This document shows, piece after piece, positions 25,023 through 33,116 of a DNA stretch of 64,000 bases; the first letter of the stretch is position 1, and every line of letters begins with the position of its first letter. The notes under the pieces were generated by a model. That model searched no databases and was not told the DNA's origin. It worked only from the letters and a program-made list of their open reading frames with translations. A program made the translations under genes and the position numbers. The DNA is from an uncultured Selenomonadales bacterium (GTDB lineage: Bacteria > Bacillota > Negativicutes > Acidaminococcales > Acidaminococcaceae), in the NCBI GenBank assembly GCA_900314855.1, contig OMWZ01000009.1:29549-93548 (forward strand), given 5' to 3'.

Positions 25023-26645
25023 TCAATCAATTTTGCCGATGAAGCGGTAGAAGATTTCTACCTCCTGTTCCCGGCTTCCGTCTTCGTTCTTGACCGCCTC
25101 ATGGACAAGGATTTTTTCAATCAGCGTGTTCAAGAGTTCAGCGGTGAGTTCCGTGGGATTGACGCACTCTTTCATCAAGGCAATCCATTTTTCTGCGTCT
25201 GCGGCACTCTGGCTTTCAGCGGCAATAGCAGATTGAAGCTGTTCAATCTTTTCTTCCAGTTCCGCCTGTTCGCTTTGGTACTTCCCGGACAGCATATTGA
25301 AGTTGTATTCTGTGATACGCCCCGCCGCCCAGTCCTCATACATCCGGGCAAACAGGGTATCGACCTCGGCTTTCCGCTTCTCCGCTTTTTTCAGTTCAGC
25401 AGCCTGTTTTTTTCTTGCGGCGGCCTGTCCTTTGTCATTGGCGTTCAGCAGCCGTTTCAAAAGCTGTTCTTCATCGTGCTGTACCAGCGCCGACCAGTAT
25501 TGCAGACGGGAGAGGACATAGGCGTAAAGCACATCATAGCGGATGTAGTGCATGGAGCATTGGCGTGTGCCTTGCCCGTTCTTGCTACAATGGTAGTAGC
25601 CATAGGGCTTGCTGTTCTGTCTGTTCTCCCCGTAGGCCAGCGACCAGCCGCAGTCCGCACACTTTATCAGCCCCGCAAAAATCTGTGTCGTGCCATTCTT
25701 GCGCTCCCTCCGGCGGCTTGCGATCTGCTCCTGTACCTGCCGGAAAACCTGTTCGCTGATAATCGGCTCCTGCGTGTTCTCCACCCGCACCCATTCGCTT
25801 TGGGGCTTGCGTATCCTCCGCTTGTTCTTAAAGGAAATATTGGTCTCCCGGTAGTGGATGGTATGGCCGATGTAGGTTTCATCTTTCATAATGCTTTTGA
25901 CCTGCGCTATCGTCCATGCGTAGCCTTTTTCCTCTGGTGCGCCAGCATAGATATTGGCGAAAGTCCCGTCACGCTGGAAGTTGATAAATCCCGGCGTCGG
26001 TACTTTTTCCGCAATCAATATCCTTGTAATGCTGGCCGCCCCTTTGCCGTGAATAGCAAGGTCAAAAATCTTCTCCACGATCCAGCGGGTTTCCTCGTCG
26101 ATTATCAGCTTGTTCTTGATTTCCGGGTGCTTCTTGTACCCGAGGGGAGCATAGGCGCTGATACGCTGTCCGGCGGCAAACTTTGCCTTGAAAGCAGTTT
26201 TTACCTTGCGGCTGGTGTCCTTTGCGAACCATTCGTTGAACAGGTTTTTGAATGGCACAAAATCGGACAGTCCCTTTTCTGTGTCCTCATTCTCCGCAAC
26301 GGCGATGTACCGCACCCGTTTTTCCGGGAACAGAAATTCCAGATAGTAGTCCATCATCACATGCTCCCGCCCGAAACGGGACAGGTCTTTGGTGACAATG
26401 CAGTTTACTTTTCCGGCTTCCACATCGTCCATCATGCGCTGGAAACTCGGACGCTCGAAGTTTGTCCCACTCCACCCATCGTCCACATATTCTCCGACCA
26501 CATGAAGCCCCTGCTCCCTTGCGTACTGTTGCAGGATTGTCCGCTGCGTTTCAATGCTTACGCTGTCACCATAGCTTTCATCGTCACGGCTTAACCGCAT
26601 ATAAAGAGCCGTGTTGTAAATGGTAGTATTGTAAGGTTGTTTCAC
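25023..26645 (-). CDS. Large serine recombinase (TndX/TnpX-like)
   Basis: This site-specific recombinase integrates and excises the element. The N-terminal resolvase domain shows YMRLSRDDE (the catalytic serine follows the arginine), SIETQRTILQQYA, YVDDGWSGTNFERP and TKDLSRFGRE. The recombinase domain and a zinc ribbon (CADCGW with a later HCSKNGQGTRQC) follow, then a long coiled-coil region (about residues 395-500). Length is about 540 residues, as in TndX of Tn5397. The GTG at 26645 has AGGAGG 9 bases upstream and is preferred over a longer reading with a second GTG at 26678. Its end abuts the element boundary, the usual place for such integrases. Confidence 0.93.
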   Translation of the reverse strand: MKQPYNTTIYNTALYMRLSRDDESYGDSVSIETQRTILQQYAREQGLHVVGEYVDDGWSGTNFERPSFQRMMDDVEAGKVNCIVTKDLSRFGREHVMMDYYLEFLFPEKRVRYIAVAENEDTEKGLSDFVPFKNLFNEWFAKDTSRKVKTAFKAKFAAGQRISAYAPLGYKKHPEIKNKLIIDEETRWIVEKIFDLAIHGKGAASITRILIAEKVPTPGFINFQRDGTFANIYAGAPEEKGYAWTIAQVKSIMKDETYIGHTIHYRETNISFKNKRRIRKPQSEWVRVENTQEPIISEQVFRQVQEQIASRRRERKNGTTQIFAGLIKCADCGWSLAYGENRQNSKPYGYYHCSKNGQGTRQCSMHYIRYDVLYAYVLSRLQYWSALVQHDEEQLLKRLLNANDKGQAAARKKQAAELKKAEKRKAEVDTLFARMYEDWAAGRITEYNFNMLSGKYQSEQAELEEKIEQLQSAIAAESQSAADAEKWIALMKECVNPTELTAELLNTLIEKILVHEAVKNEDGSREQEVEIFYRFIGKID

Positions 26646-26705
26646 CGTAAAAATCCTCCTTCTAAAGAAACAACCCACGCTTACAATACTTTTGCTCTAT
26701 GGCAA

Positions 26706-26897
26706 TTATATCATAAGCGTGGCCGTGTGCCGGACGACATCCACAATCAGATCGCCAATCGGACGACCGCCAGCGGCAAAATGTTCGGAGATTTTGATAC
26801 GGTTTTTCCCACATACAAAATACTGTGTGCCGTTCTCGTCAGTAATGACCTGCCCGGTGTGTATTGTATCAATAATGTCGCTTTCGCTTTTTACCAT
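26706..26897 (-). CDS. Small transposon-encoded protein TnpW
   Basis: The 63-residue protein has the TnpW pattern: GTQYFVCGKNRIKISEHF in the middle, then GGRPIGDLIVDVVRH. TnpW-like proteins accompany serine-recombinase elements of gut clostridia; their function is unknown. The ATG overlaps the stop of a 19-codon open frame upstream, which suggests coupling. It lies 60 bases before the recombinase start. Confidence 0.8.
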   Translation of the reverse strand: MVKSESDIIDTIHTGQVITDENGTQYFVCGKNRIKISEHFAAGGRPIGDLIVDVVRHTATLMI

Positions 26898-26950
26898 CCA
26901 GTGTCCTCCGTATGATTATTTTTCATCATGCAGCTTGAATTTCTGTTCAT
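26891..26950 (-). CDS. 19-codon open frame between relaxase and TnpW
   Basis: An ATG at 26950 with a strong GGAGGT 7 bases upstream opens a 19-residue frame (MNRNSSCMMKNNHTEDTGW) whose TAA overlaps the tnpW ATG. The good ribosome binding site and the overlap suggest translation, either as a real micropeptide or as a coupling leader that feeds ribosomes into tnpW. No homologue was recognised. Confidence 0.4.
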   Translation of the reverse strand: MNRNSSCMMKNNHTEDTGW

Positions 26951-26955
26951 AGCGT

Positions 26956-27894
26956 TTACCTCCCTCTTGTTCGCTGCTGCCGTTTCAGCTCCGCCAGCAC
27001 TTCCGGCGGGATACGGCCAACCAGCCTTTGCATATTTTCCAGTTCGCTTTCCAGCTTTGCCCGTTCCATGCGGTCTTTCATCTTGCCGCTTTCACTGGCC
27101 TTTGCCCTTGATTCCAGCTTTTGATTTTCTTCCAAAAGGTCTTTGATCGTGACCTTGTATTTTTTCAGCTGCCCGGAGAAGTTCTCCATCTGCGGAAACC
27201 ATTTTTTCAGCATGGAGAGGGCTTCTTCTTTTTTCTTTCCGGCGTTCAGCGGGTTTATGCCGTCAAGGGCGGCTTCAATGGCTCTGGCCTGTTTGGAGAG
27301 GGAAACCGCCTGTTTGAACAGCCGGGTGGGAATGTGCTTCCGGCCTGTCTTGCTGGCGCTCTCCCCACGCTCCAAATCCGGGTATTTTTCCACCATGTAA
27401 GCGTGAAAATCGTCCTGCCACTTCGTCAGGTTTGCCCGGTTGCCAATGATTTCTTTGGCGCACAGGCGGTTGTCCTTTGTCAGCGGCACAAAGGTCAAAT
27501 GCAGGTGGGGCGTTTTCTCGTCCATGTGTACCACCGCCGACACGATATTTTCCCGGCCTACCCGGTCAATGAGGAAATCCGCCGCCCGCTGGAAAAATGT
27601 CTGTATTTCCTTTGGGGATTTCCCCTTGAAAAACTCCGGGCTGGCAGTTATCAGGGTATCGACAAACCGGGTGCTGTCTTTTCTCGTCCGGCACCCGGCC
27701 TGCTCGATACGGCTCTGAATGAAGTGGTAATAGCGTCCCTCCGGCTTGACGATATGGAAGTTGTACTTGCTTTTGGCTGTGTCAATGTCGGGGTTGCTGG
27801 CGTACTGTTCTTTCTGGCGTTCGTGATGGGCTTCCAGCGGCCTTGCCGGGTTGCCCTTGTGCTTCTCAAAACGCAAGATTGCGTGTTGTGCCAT
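26956..27894 (-). CDS. MobV/Pre-family relaxase
   Basis: This conjugative relaxase nicks oriT and pilots the strand. The three-histidine motif of the MobV family is clear (VHMDEKTPHLHLTFVP, about residues 122-137), as are the N-terminal FEKHKGNPARPLEAHHER segment and the NFHIVKPEGRYYHFI motif. A lysine- and glutamate-rich coiled-coil tail (about residues 230-310) follows. Length is 312 residues. The ATG at 27894 has AAGGAG close upstream; a longer N-terminal reading is not supported by a ribosome binding site. It would act with a helper conjugation system. Confidence 0.92.
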   Translation of the reverse strand: MAQHAILRFEKHKGNPARPLEAHHERQKEQYASNPDIDTAKSKYNFHIVKPEGRYYHFIQSRIEQAGCRTRKDSTRFVDTLITASPEFFKGKSPKEIQTFFQRAADFLIDRVGRENIVSAVVHMDEKTPHLHLTFVPLTKDNRLCAKEIIGNRANLTKWQDDFHAYMVEKYPDLERGESASKTGRKHIPTRLFKQAVSLSKQARAIEAALDGINPLNAGKKKEEALSMLKKWFPQMENFSGQLKKYKVTIKDLLEENQKLESRAKASESGKMKDRMERAKLESELENMQRLVGRIPPEVLAELKRQQRTRGR

Positions 27895-28029
27895 GAAACT
27901 CCTTTCCCCATTCCTTTCCCATCCGGGGTTTTCCACAGGGAAAATCCCGCCGGAAATAGCTCGGATAAGATTGGAATGGATAGAATCTAAATCAATCTTT
28001 TAATCTTTGTATTTCTATATACCGTCCGG

Positions 28030-28063
28030 TTTCCGTACTTCTCACGGGTGATTTCCGTACTTC
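28030..28063. repeat. 12-bp direct repeats upstream of the relaxase
   Basis: TTTCCGTACTTC occurs at 28030-28041 and again at 28052-28063, a 22-base period (two helical turns). A related GTACGG follows at about 28068. The repeats lie between the RepA_N-like gene and the relaxase, where an operator, iterons or oriT could be expected. Confidence 0.5.
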
Positions 28064-28076
28064 ATGGGTACGGTTT

Positions 28077-28472
28077 TCAGCCCTCCGGCGTACCATAACC
28101 GGATTTCTTGAAGTCGGTGTTTGGAACCGCTTCATAGGATTTTGGGTAAATGCGATTGGGTTTTCCACAGCCCTGCTTCTGGATCTCTATCAGCCCGGCG
28201 TATTGCAGTTCCCGCAGGGTATTCACCGCCTTTTGCCGCCCACAGCGGAGCAGGTCAACCACCTCGCAAATGGGATAATACAGATAAATCCGCCCATACT
28301 CGTCCGCCCACCCATTTTCCCGGGATAACTCCGTCCGGCGCAGGATAAAGGCATACAGCAGCTTTGTCTCATTGGACAGGGGCTTGAATGTAGGTGCTTC
28401 AAAGAGGAAATTGGGGAGCCGGGTGAAGCTGAACGCCTGTTCCGGCTGATGAATGTAAATCGTGTTTGTCAT
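28077..28472 (-). CDS. RepA_N-like replication initiator N-terminal protein
   Basis: The 131-residue protein matches the conserved N-terminal domain of RepA_N initiators: FTRLPNFLFEAPTFKPLSNE, then TKLLYAFILRRTELSRENGW and DEYGRIYLYYPICEVVDLL, followed by a winged-helix type end (AGLIEIQKQGCGKPNRIYPK). Full RepA_N proteins are about 300 residues, so this is a short version, as often seen in integrative elements. It could support transient replication after excision or act as a regulator. Confidence 0.75.
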   Translation of the reverse strand: MTNTIYIHQPEQAFSFTRLPNFLFEAPTFKPLSNETKLLYAFILRRTELSRENGWADEYGRIYLYYPICEVVDLLRCGRQKAVNTLRELQYAGLIEIQKQGCGKPNRIYPKSYEAVPNTDFKKSGYGTPEG

Positions 28473-28583
28473 AGCGTGTTTTGTGGACGGTTAGAAGCCT
28501 GTTTTCCGGGGTGGGCGATAATTTATACCACCCGCCCCGGTTTGGGGCTTGCGAAGCCTGATAAATCAAGGCTTTTTTCGCTC

Positions 28584-28997
28584 CTAACTGTCCACACAAG
28601 ACCTCCTTTTCCGTTCACTTTCTGTTTTCTGCCGCCTGTGAACTCTGGCGGCACAGCCGGGGCAGTATTTAGCCCGGTTGGATTTGGGGACGAACACGCC
28701 GCCGCAGACTGCACAGCGTTTCAAGTCCTTATCCCGGAAAATCTCTGCTTCCAACGCCCCGTCCAGCGGCAAGACTGCCCAGCGGAACCACTTGCAGCAG
28801 ACCGAGAAAGAAACCGTCTGCGGGCAGGTGCAGGTGTCCCCATCGTCAAGGGCAATGCAGTTGCCGTCCTCACAGCAACAGCACTCCCGGCGTATCAGGG
28901 CGCTTGCCCGTTTCCGCTGCGCCGGGGTCATGCGGTAAAGGGAACCGTCCGGCCTGCATTCCAGCGGCGGCAAGTCTTTGTAGGGATTATTTTTCAT
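28584..28997 (-). CDS. Cysteine-rich VLP domain protein
   Basis: The 137-residue protein has an N-terminal RMTPAQRKRASALIRRECC segment, many cysteines (CCCCEDGNCIALDDGDTCTCPQ region, then FSVCCKWFRWAVLPLD with the VLP-type motif) and a C-terminal zinc finger (CAVCGGVFVPKSNRAKYCPGC). This corresponds to the Cys-rich VLP family found in mobile elements of gut Firmicutes. The role is unknown; a nucleic-acid-binding regulator is plausible. GGAGGG lies 5 bases before the ATG. Confidence 0.75.
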   Translation of the reverse strand: MKNNPYKDLPPLECRPDGSLYRMTPAQRKRASALIRRECCCCEDGNCIALDDGDTCTCPQTVSFSVCCKWFRWAVLPLDGALEAEIFRDKDLKRCAVCGGVFVPKSNRAKYCPGCAARVHRRQKTESERKRRSCVDS

Positions 28998-29377
28998 GCG
29001 TTCCCTCCGTTTTGCTTTCCGCTGCCGTTCTCCCCGAAAAGGCTTCCTGCCCCATTCCTGCGGCGTGTTCCGGCGTTGGCACGCTCCCCATAACTTCGGG
29101 ACAACTTGTCCCAAAGTGACCTCTGGACAAAGTGTCCAGAAGTCGGCTCCTTGCGGTGCTTCCCCAGCCGGGGGTATTCCTTTTCGGACGGTCATTCGGT
29201 TTTCAAGGTGCTGTCCATCGATGAACTAACCTAAGTCTACACCGAAATGACCGCCCGTCCCGTATATCCGAAAGGTGGGAAATCTGCCTGAAAATCCCCC
29301 CATTTCCACGCTCTCGGAATTGTGGTAGAATGGAAGAAACTGAACAGTAAATTTGAAGTTGTGGAGGTAACACATAG
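28998..29377. other. Divergent intergenic region with two GGACA-N3-TGTCC hairpins
   Basis: No gene is seen in these 380 bases. Two perfect hairpins lie close together: GGGACA ACT TGTCCC (29098-29112) and CTGGACA AAG TGTCCAG (29123-29139). A related GGACA TTT TGTCC (33400-33412) lies near the right end of the element, in a similar context (CTTCGGGACA and AAGTCGG). The region also holds the predicted promoter of the kinase gene. Confidence 0.6.
29303..29331 (+). promoter_or_regulatory. Predicted promoter of the cargo kinase
   Basis: TTTCCA (29303-29308), a 17-base spacer and TAGAAT (29326-29331) lie about 47 bases before the kinase ATG. Confidence 0.5.
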
Positions 29378-29923
29378 ATGGATCAAGGTAGAATTATTGT
29401 AATCACAGGTTCGCCGGGGACGGGGAAAACTACAACGGCATCTACTGTTGCAAAAGAATCGGATTTGGAAAAATCTGTGCATATGCACACAGATGACTTT
29501 TATCATTATTTGAGTAAAGGGGCAATACCACCATATTTGCCAGAATCAAATGAGCAAAATTTGATTGTCATTGAAGCATTTTTAGAAGCCGCGAAGCGAT
29601 ATGCTCGTGGTGGATATGATGTAATTGTAGATGGTATTGTAGGACCGTGGTTTTTAGAGCCGTGGCTCAACATTGTTCAAGAGCATTATGAAGTACACTA
29701 TATCGTTTTAAGAGCAAGTAAAGAAGAAACTATGAAGAGAGCTATCAAACGCTCAAAGTTAGACAGAGAAACAAATATTGAATTAGTTGAAACGATGTGG
29801 GAACAATTTTCCAATTTAGGAATCTATGAATCAAATGTTATTGATACAACTACGCACTCAGTCAAAGATACTGTATCAGCAGTAAAAGAAAAAATTGTAA
29901 GGGGTACTGCTTTACTGCTTTAG
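29378..29923 (+). CDS. P-loop kinase/phosphotransferase-like protein
   Basis: The 181-residue protein is made of a single P-loop kinase fold: Walker A ITGSPGTGKTT (about residues 9-19), the DDFYHYL acceptor-site region and VIVDGIVGPWF as strand 3. The LRASKEETMKRAIKRSK segment looks like a lid. The family includes AAA-type small kinases and zeta-toxin- or chloramphenicol-phosphotransferase-like proteins; substrate specificity cannot be read. The gene is strikingly AT-rich compared with its surroundings, indicating a separate origin. GGAGGT precedes the ATG. Confidence 0.7.
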   Translation: MDQGRIIVITGSPGTGKTTTASTVAKESDLEKSVHMHTDDFYHYLSKGAIPPYLPESNEQNLIVIEAFLEAAKRYARGGYDVIVDGIVGPWFLEPWLNIVQEHYEVHYIVLRASKEETMKRAIKRSKLDRETNIELVETMWEQFSNLGIYESNVIDTTTHSVKDTVSAVKEKIVRGTALLL

Positions 29924-29960
29924 GCAATTCCAGTTTGTCGAGCAGACAAGGAGGGAGAAC

Positions 29961-30761
29961 ATGGAACTATCCATACAAGAACGCCTGAAAGACCTGCGTG
30001 TGGAGCGTGGCCTGACGCTGGAGCAGCTTGCGGAAGAAACCCATCTCTCCAAGTCTGCGTTAGGCAGCTATGAGGGGGACAAGTTCAAGGACATCAGCCA
30101 CTATGCCCTTATCCAGCTGGCAAAGTTTTACGAAGTGTCCGTTGATTATCTGCTGTGCCGTTCTGAAACAAAAAATCACCCAAACGCCGATCTTGCAGAC
30201 CTGCGTTTGAGTGATGATATGATTGAATTTTTGAAAAGCAGGCTGGTGGATAATGCCCTCCTGTGTGAACTGGCGACGCACCCGGATTTTCCCCGGCTCA
30301 TGGCTGACCTTGAAATCTATGTAAACGGCATAGCGGCAAAGCAGGTACAGGGGGCAAACGCCATTGTGGACGCTGTGAGTGCAACGATTATGAAACAACA
30401 CAATCCCGGCTTGACTGACCCGCAGCTGCGACAGCTTATCGCCGCCCACATTGACGACGACAGCTTTTGCCGCTATGTGATACAGCAGGACATAAACAAG
30501 ATAGCCCTTGACCTGCGGGAAGCCCACAAGGACGATTTTTTCAGTGTCCCGGAGGACAATCCTCTGGAAGATTTCTTGCAGACCGCCGAAGAAGCCGCCA
30601 GCCCAAACAGCGACCCGGAACAGGCTGCGATGGCCTTTATCTGCAAGCGGCTCAAACTGAACTATGGGAAGCTGTCGGAGGAGGAAAAGAAATGGCTGAA
30701 AAGGATTGCACAGAAGTCGGACTTGCTGAAAAATCCAAACCCGCAGCGGGGAAGAAAATGA
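29961..30761 (+). CDS. XRE-family helix-turn-helix regulator
   Basis: The N-terminal HTH_3 domain is clear (ERLKDLRVERGLTLEQLAEE, then THLSKSALGSYEGDKFKDIS, residues 7-46), followed by LIQLAKFYEVSVDYLL, the usual end of the domain. A C-terminal region of about 190 residues has no recognised family. AAGGAGGG lies just upstream. It probably regulates element functions. Homologous long XRE proteins occur in related mobilizable elements. Confidence 0.85.
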   Translation: MELSIQERLKDLRVERGLTLEQLAEETHLSKSALGSYEGDKFKDISHYALIQLAKFYEVSVDYLLCRSETKNHPNADLADLRLSDDMIEFLKSRLVDNALLCELATHPDFPRLMADLEIYVNGIAAKQVQGANAIVDAVSATIMKQHNPGLTDPQLRQLIAAHIDDDSFCRYVIQQDINKIALDLREAHKDDFFSVPEDNPLEDFLQTAEEAASPNSDPEQAAMAFICKRLKLNYGKLSEEEKKWLKRIAQKSDLLKNPNPQRGRK

Positions 30762-30771
30762 GAAATTAGAT

Positions 30772-31239
30772 ATGCAAAAAGGAAAAATGAGATTCATTGA
30801 AGTAGAAACCAAAAACAGGACGGCGGATTTCATAAATCGGCTGCTGACGGTATGGGAAAGTTCTGTAAGAGCGACACACCTGTTTCTGTCGGACAGTGAA
30901 ATCAAAAAGATAAAAGAATATGTACCGCAGGCGCTCGCTGGAATTGCGCATTTGATGATTGCAGAAGATGATAGGGGCTGCCCCGGGGCTTTTATGGGGA
31001 TCAAGGACGGCACCTTGGAAATGCTGTTCATTTCCCCGGAAGAAAGAGGAAAGGGGCTCGGAAAGCGCCTGCTCCAATATGGGATTAAAACCTATGCCGT
31101 AGAGCGGGTGGCTGTGAATGAGCAAAACCCACAGGCCAAGGGCTTTTATGAACACATGGGCTTTCAGGTTTATAAAAGGACAGACCTTGACGAACAGGGC
31201 AATCCTTATCCGCTTTTATACATGAGCCTTAACATCTAA
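30772..31239 (+). CDS. GNAT-family N-acetyltransferase
   Basis: The 155-residue protein has the acetyl-CoA-binding motif A of GNAT enzymes (LFISPEERGKGLGKRLL, about residues 86-102) and the C-terminal NPQAKGFYEHMGFQVYKR motif. The N-terminal WESSVRATHLFLSDSEI segment resembles YjgM-type acetyltransferases. The substrate is unknown; drug acetylation is possible but not shown. An alternative ATG at 30787 would make the protein five residues shorter. It lies just after the XRE gene. Confidence 0.8.
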   Translation: MQKGKMRFIEVETKNRTADFINRLLTVWESSVRATHLFLSDSEIKKIKEYVPQALAGIAHLMIAEDDRGCPGAFMGIKDGTLEMLFISPEERGKGLGKRLLQYGIKTYAVERVAVNEQNPQAKGFYEHMGFQVYKRTDLDEQGNPYPLLYMSLNI

Positions 31240-31327
31240 ATCGGATTTTACGAAATCTCATATCTCGCAGAGAAGCAAAAACAGAAAGTACCCTGCCTTA
31301 TACTCATTATCATCATTGCCCTTTTCC

Positions 31328-31356
31328 TTGACTTGCTTGTGTCTTTGTGATACACT
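31328..31356 (+). promoter_or_regulatory. Promoter of the ABC-F resistance gene
   Basis: TTGACT (31328-31333), a 17-base spacer and TACACT (31351-31356) lie about 33 bases before the leader peptide. Confidence 0.75.
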
Positions 31357-31388
31357 AACATACATAAAATTAGAGGTGAGGTGGAAAG

Positions 31389-31412
31389 ATGATTAACTTT
31401 TCTTGCAAATAA
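31389..31412 (+). CDS. Attenuator leader peptide MINFSCK
   Basis: A seven-codon frame (ATG ATT AAC TTT TCT TGC AAA TAA) follows GAGGTGAGGTGG. Its sequence is complementary, over about 15 bases, to a stretch at 31459-31473 (TTGCAAGAAAGTTAA). A drug-stalled ribosome on this short frame would free the downstream stretch for antitermination. Confidence 0.7.
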   Translation: MINFSCK

Positions 31413-31540
31413 ATTGGAATATACAGTGATACTGTGTTTTACAGTACCATTGTACCCATTGCAAGAAAGTTAAAAGTCTATTCACTCGATATATCGTAGG
31501 CGTATCACTCTTGATAGGGGTGGTACTATTATGCTGTGAC

Positions 31541-31577
31541 GAGCTGCAAGAATTGACTTTCTTGCAGCTCTTATTTT
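31541..31577 (+). promoter_or_regulatory. Attenuator terminator before the ABC-F gene
   Basis: A perfect 12-bp stem (GAGCTGCAAGAA with TTCTTGCAGCTC, 6-base loop) is followed by TTATTTT and lies 44 bases before the ABC-F start. The stretch GCAAGAAAG at 31461-31469 can alternatively pair with TTTCTTGC in the right arm. The 374-base leader (31240-31613) thus has the layout of ribosome-mediated attenuation known for erm, vmlR and lmo0919-type genes. Confidence 0.8.
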
Positions 31578-31613
31578 ATGTTCTTTATCCCCGGAATAAA
31601 GGAGGAATGCGAT

Positions 31614-33116
31614 ATGTCGATGATCCGAGTCGAGAACCTTACCTTTGCCTATCCATCCAGCTATGATAACATTTTTGAAAATGTCAATTTTCAAATTGAT
31701 ACAGATTGGAAACTTGGGTTTGTTGGAAGAAACGGTAGAGGGAAAACAACTTTTCTAAATCTCTTGCTTGGAAAGTATGAATACCACGGGAAAATACAAG
31801 CCTCTGTGCAATTTGATTACTTTCCATATCCTGTGAACGACAAAAACAGATTAACTACGGATATTCTCTCGGAAGTCTGCCCGCTGGCGGAAGAGTGGGA
31901 GCTGTTGAGAGAACTATCCTATCTGGAAGTCCGTGATGATGTGCTTTGGAGGCCATTTTTTACGCTTTCCAATGGAGAGCAGACCAAGGTGCTGCTTGCC
32001 GCTCTATTTCTGAATGATGGACACTTTTTACTGATTGATGAACCGACAAACCATTTGGATATGAAAGCCAGAGAAACCGTTTCAGCATACCTGAAACGGA
32101 AAAAGGGATTTATCTTAGTCTCTCATGATCGCTGTTTTTTAGATGGCTGTGTTGACCATATCCTGTCGATCAATCGGTCAAACATCGAAGTGCAAAGCGG
32201 AAATTTTTCTACTTGGTTCACCAACTTCCAGCGTCAACAAGAATTTGAACTCGCTCAAAATGTGAAGCTGAAAAAAAGCATTGATAATATGCAAAAGGCC
32301 GCTAAAAGAACTTCTGTCTGGTCAGACCGAATTGAAGCGTCAAAATATGGGAACGGCCCGGTTGACCGAGGGTATATTGGTCACAAATCTGCCAAAATGA
32401 TGAAACGCTCAAAGGCTATCGAAGTGCGGCAGCAACGGGCAATCGAGGAAAAGTCCGGCCTTCTCAAAAATTTGGAAACCGTAGAAGATTTGAAAATCGC
32501 TCCGCTTCTTTATTTTTCAGATACCTTAGTGACTTTCTCTGATGTTGTACCGATTTTTGACGGCAAAAATGTCTGCCAGCCAATCTCGTTTACAGTAAAA
32601 CAGGGAGAACGCATTGCCCTTGATGGGAAAAATGGTTCTGGGAAAACGAGCCTTCTAAAGCTACTGGTCGGGCAACAAATAGAACATCGTGGGACAGTTG
32701 CAATAGGTTCTGGCATGATATTGTCCTATGTACCTCAAGATACTTCTATGCTGAACGGGTCGTTATCAGAGTTTGCGGAAGCCAATCGTGTTGATGAAAC
32801 TTTGTTTAAGGCAATCTTACGGAAAATGGATTTTTCACGAATACAGTTTGAAAAGAAAATGGAAGATTTTTCAGCGGGACAAAAGAAAAAAGTGTTGATA
32901 GCAAAAAGCCTTTGTGAACAAGCACATCTGTATGTGTGGGATGAACCTCTTAACTATATTGACATCTATTCCCGAATGCAAATTGAAAATCTGATTAGGG
33001 AATTTTCTCCTACAATGATCTTCGTAGAACATGATCTTGCTTTCAGAAATACGATTGCTACAAAAACAGTATATATTGAAAGCACTCCCGGTCAAAGCTG
33101 TCAATGGTCAAGATGA
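31614..33116 (+). CDS. Lsa-type ABC-F ribosomal protection protein
   Basis: ABC-F proteins of the Lsa/Vga type displace lincosamides, streptogramin A and pleuromutilins from the ribosome. The 500-residue protein has two nucleotide-binding domains with no membrane part. Domain 1 has Walker A GRNGRGKTT (residues 38-46), signature LSNGEQTK and Walker B LLIDEPTNHLD; domain 2 has DGKNGSGKTS, FSAGQKKK and VWDEPLNYID. The linker between them carries the antibiotic-resistance interaction region. Similarity to the Lsa family (start SMIRVENLTFAYP, NWK-like DWKLGFVGRNGRGKTT) is strong by eye. The ATG has AAAGGAGG with 8-base spacing. The gene is more AT-rich than the host. Confidence 0.88.
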   Translation: MSMIRVENLTFAYPSSYDNIFENVNFQIDTDWKLGFVGRNGRGKTTFLNLLLGKYEYHGKIQASVQFDYFPYPVNDKNRLTTDILSEVCPLAEEWELLRELSYLEVRDDVLWRPFFTLSNGEQTKVLLAALFLNDGHFLLIDEPTNHLDMKARETVSAYLKRKKGFILVSHDRCFLDGCVDHILSINRSNIEVQSGNFSTWFTNFQRQQEFELAQNVKLKKSIDNMQKAAKRTSVWSDRIEASKYGNGPVDRGYIGHKSAKMMKRSKAIEVRQQRAIEEKSGLLKNLETVEDLKIAPLLYFSDTLVTFSDVVPIFDGKNVCQPISFTVKQGERIALDGKNGSGKTSLLKLLVGQQIEHRGTVAIGSGMILSYVPQDTSMLNGSLSEFAEANRVDETLFKAILRKMDFSRIQFEKKMEDFSAGQKKKVLIAKSLCEQAHLYVWDEPLNYIDIYSRMQIENLIREFSPTMIFVEHDLAFRNTIATKTVYIESTPGQSCQWSR

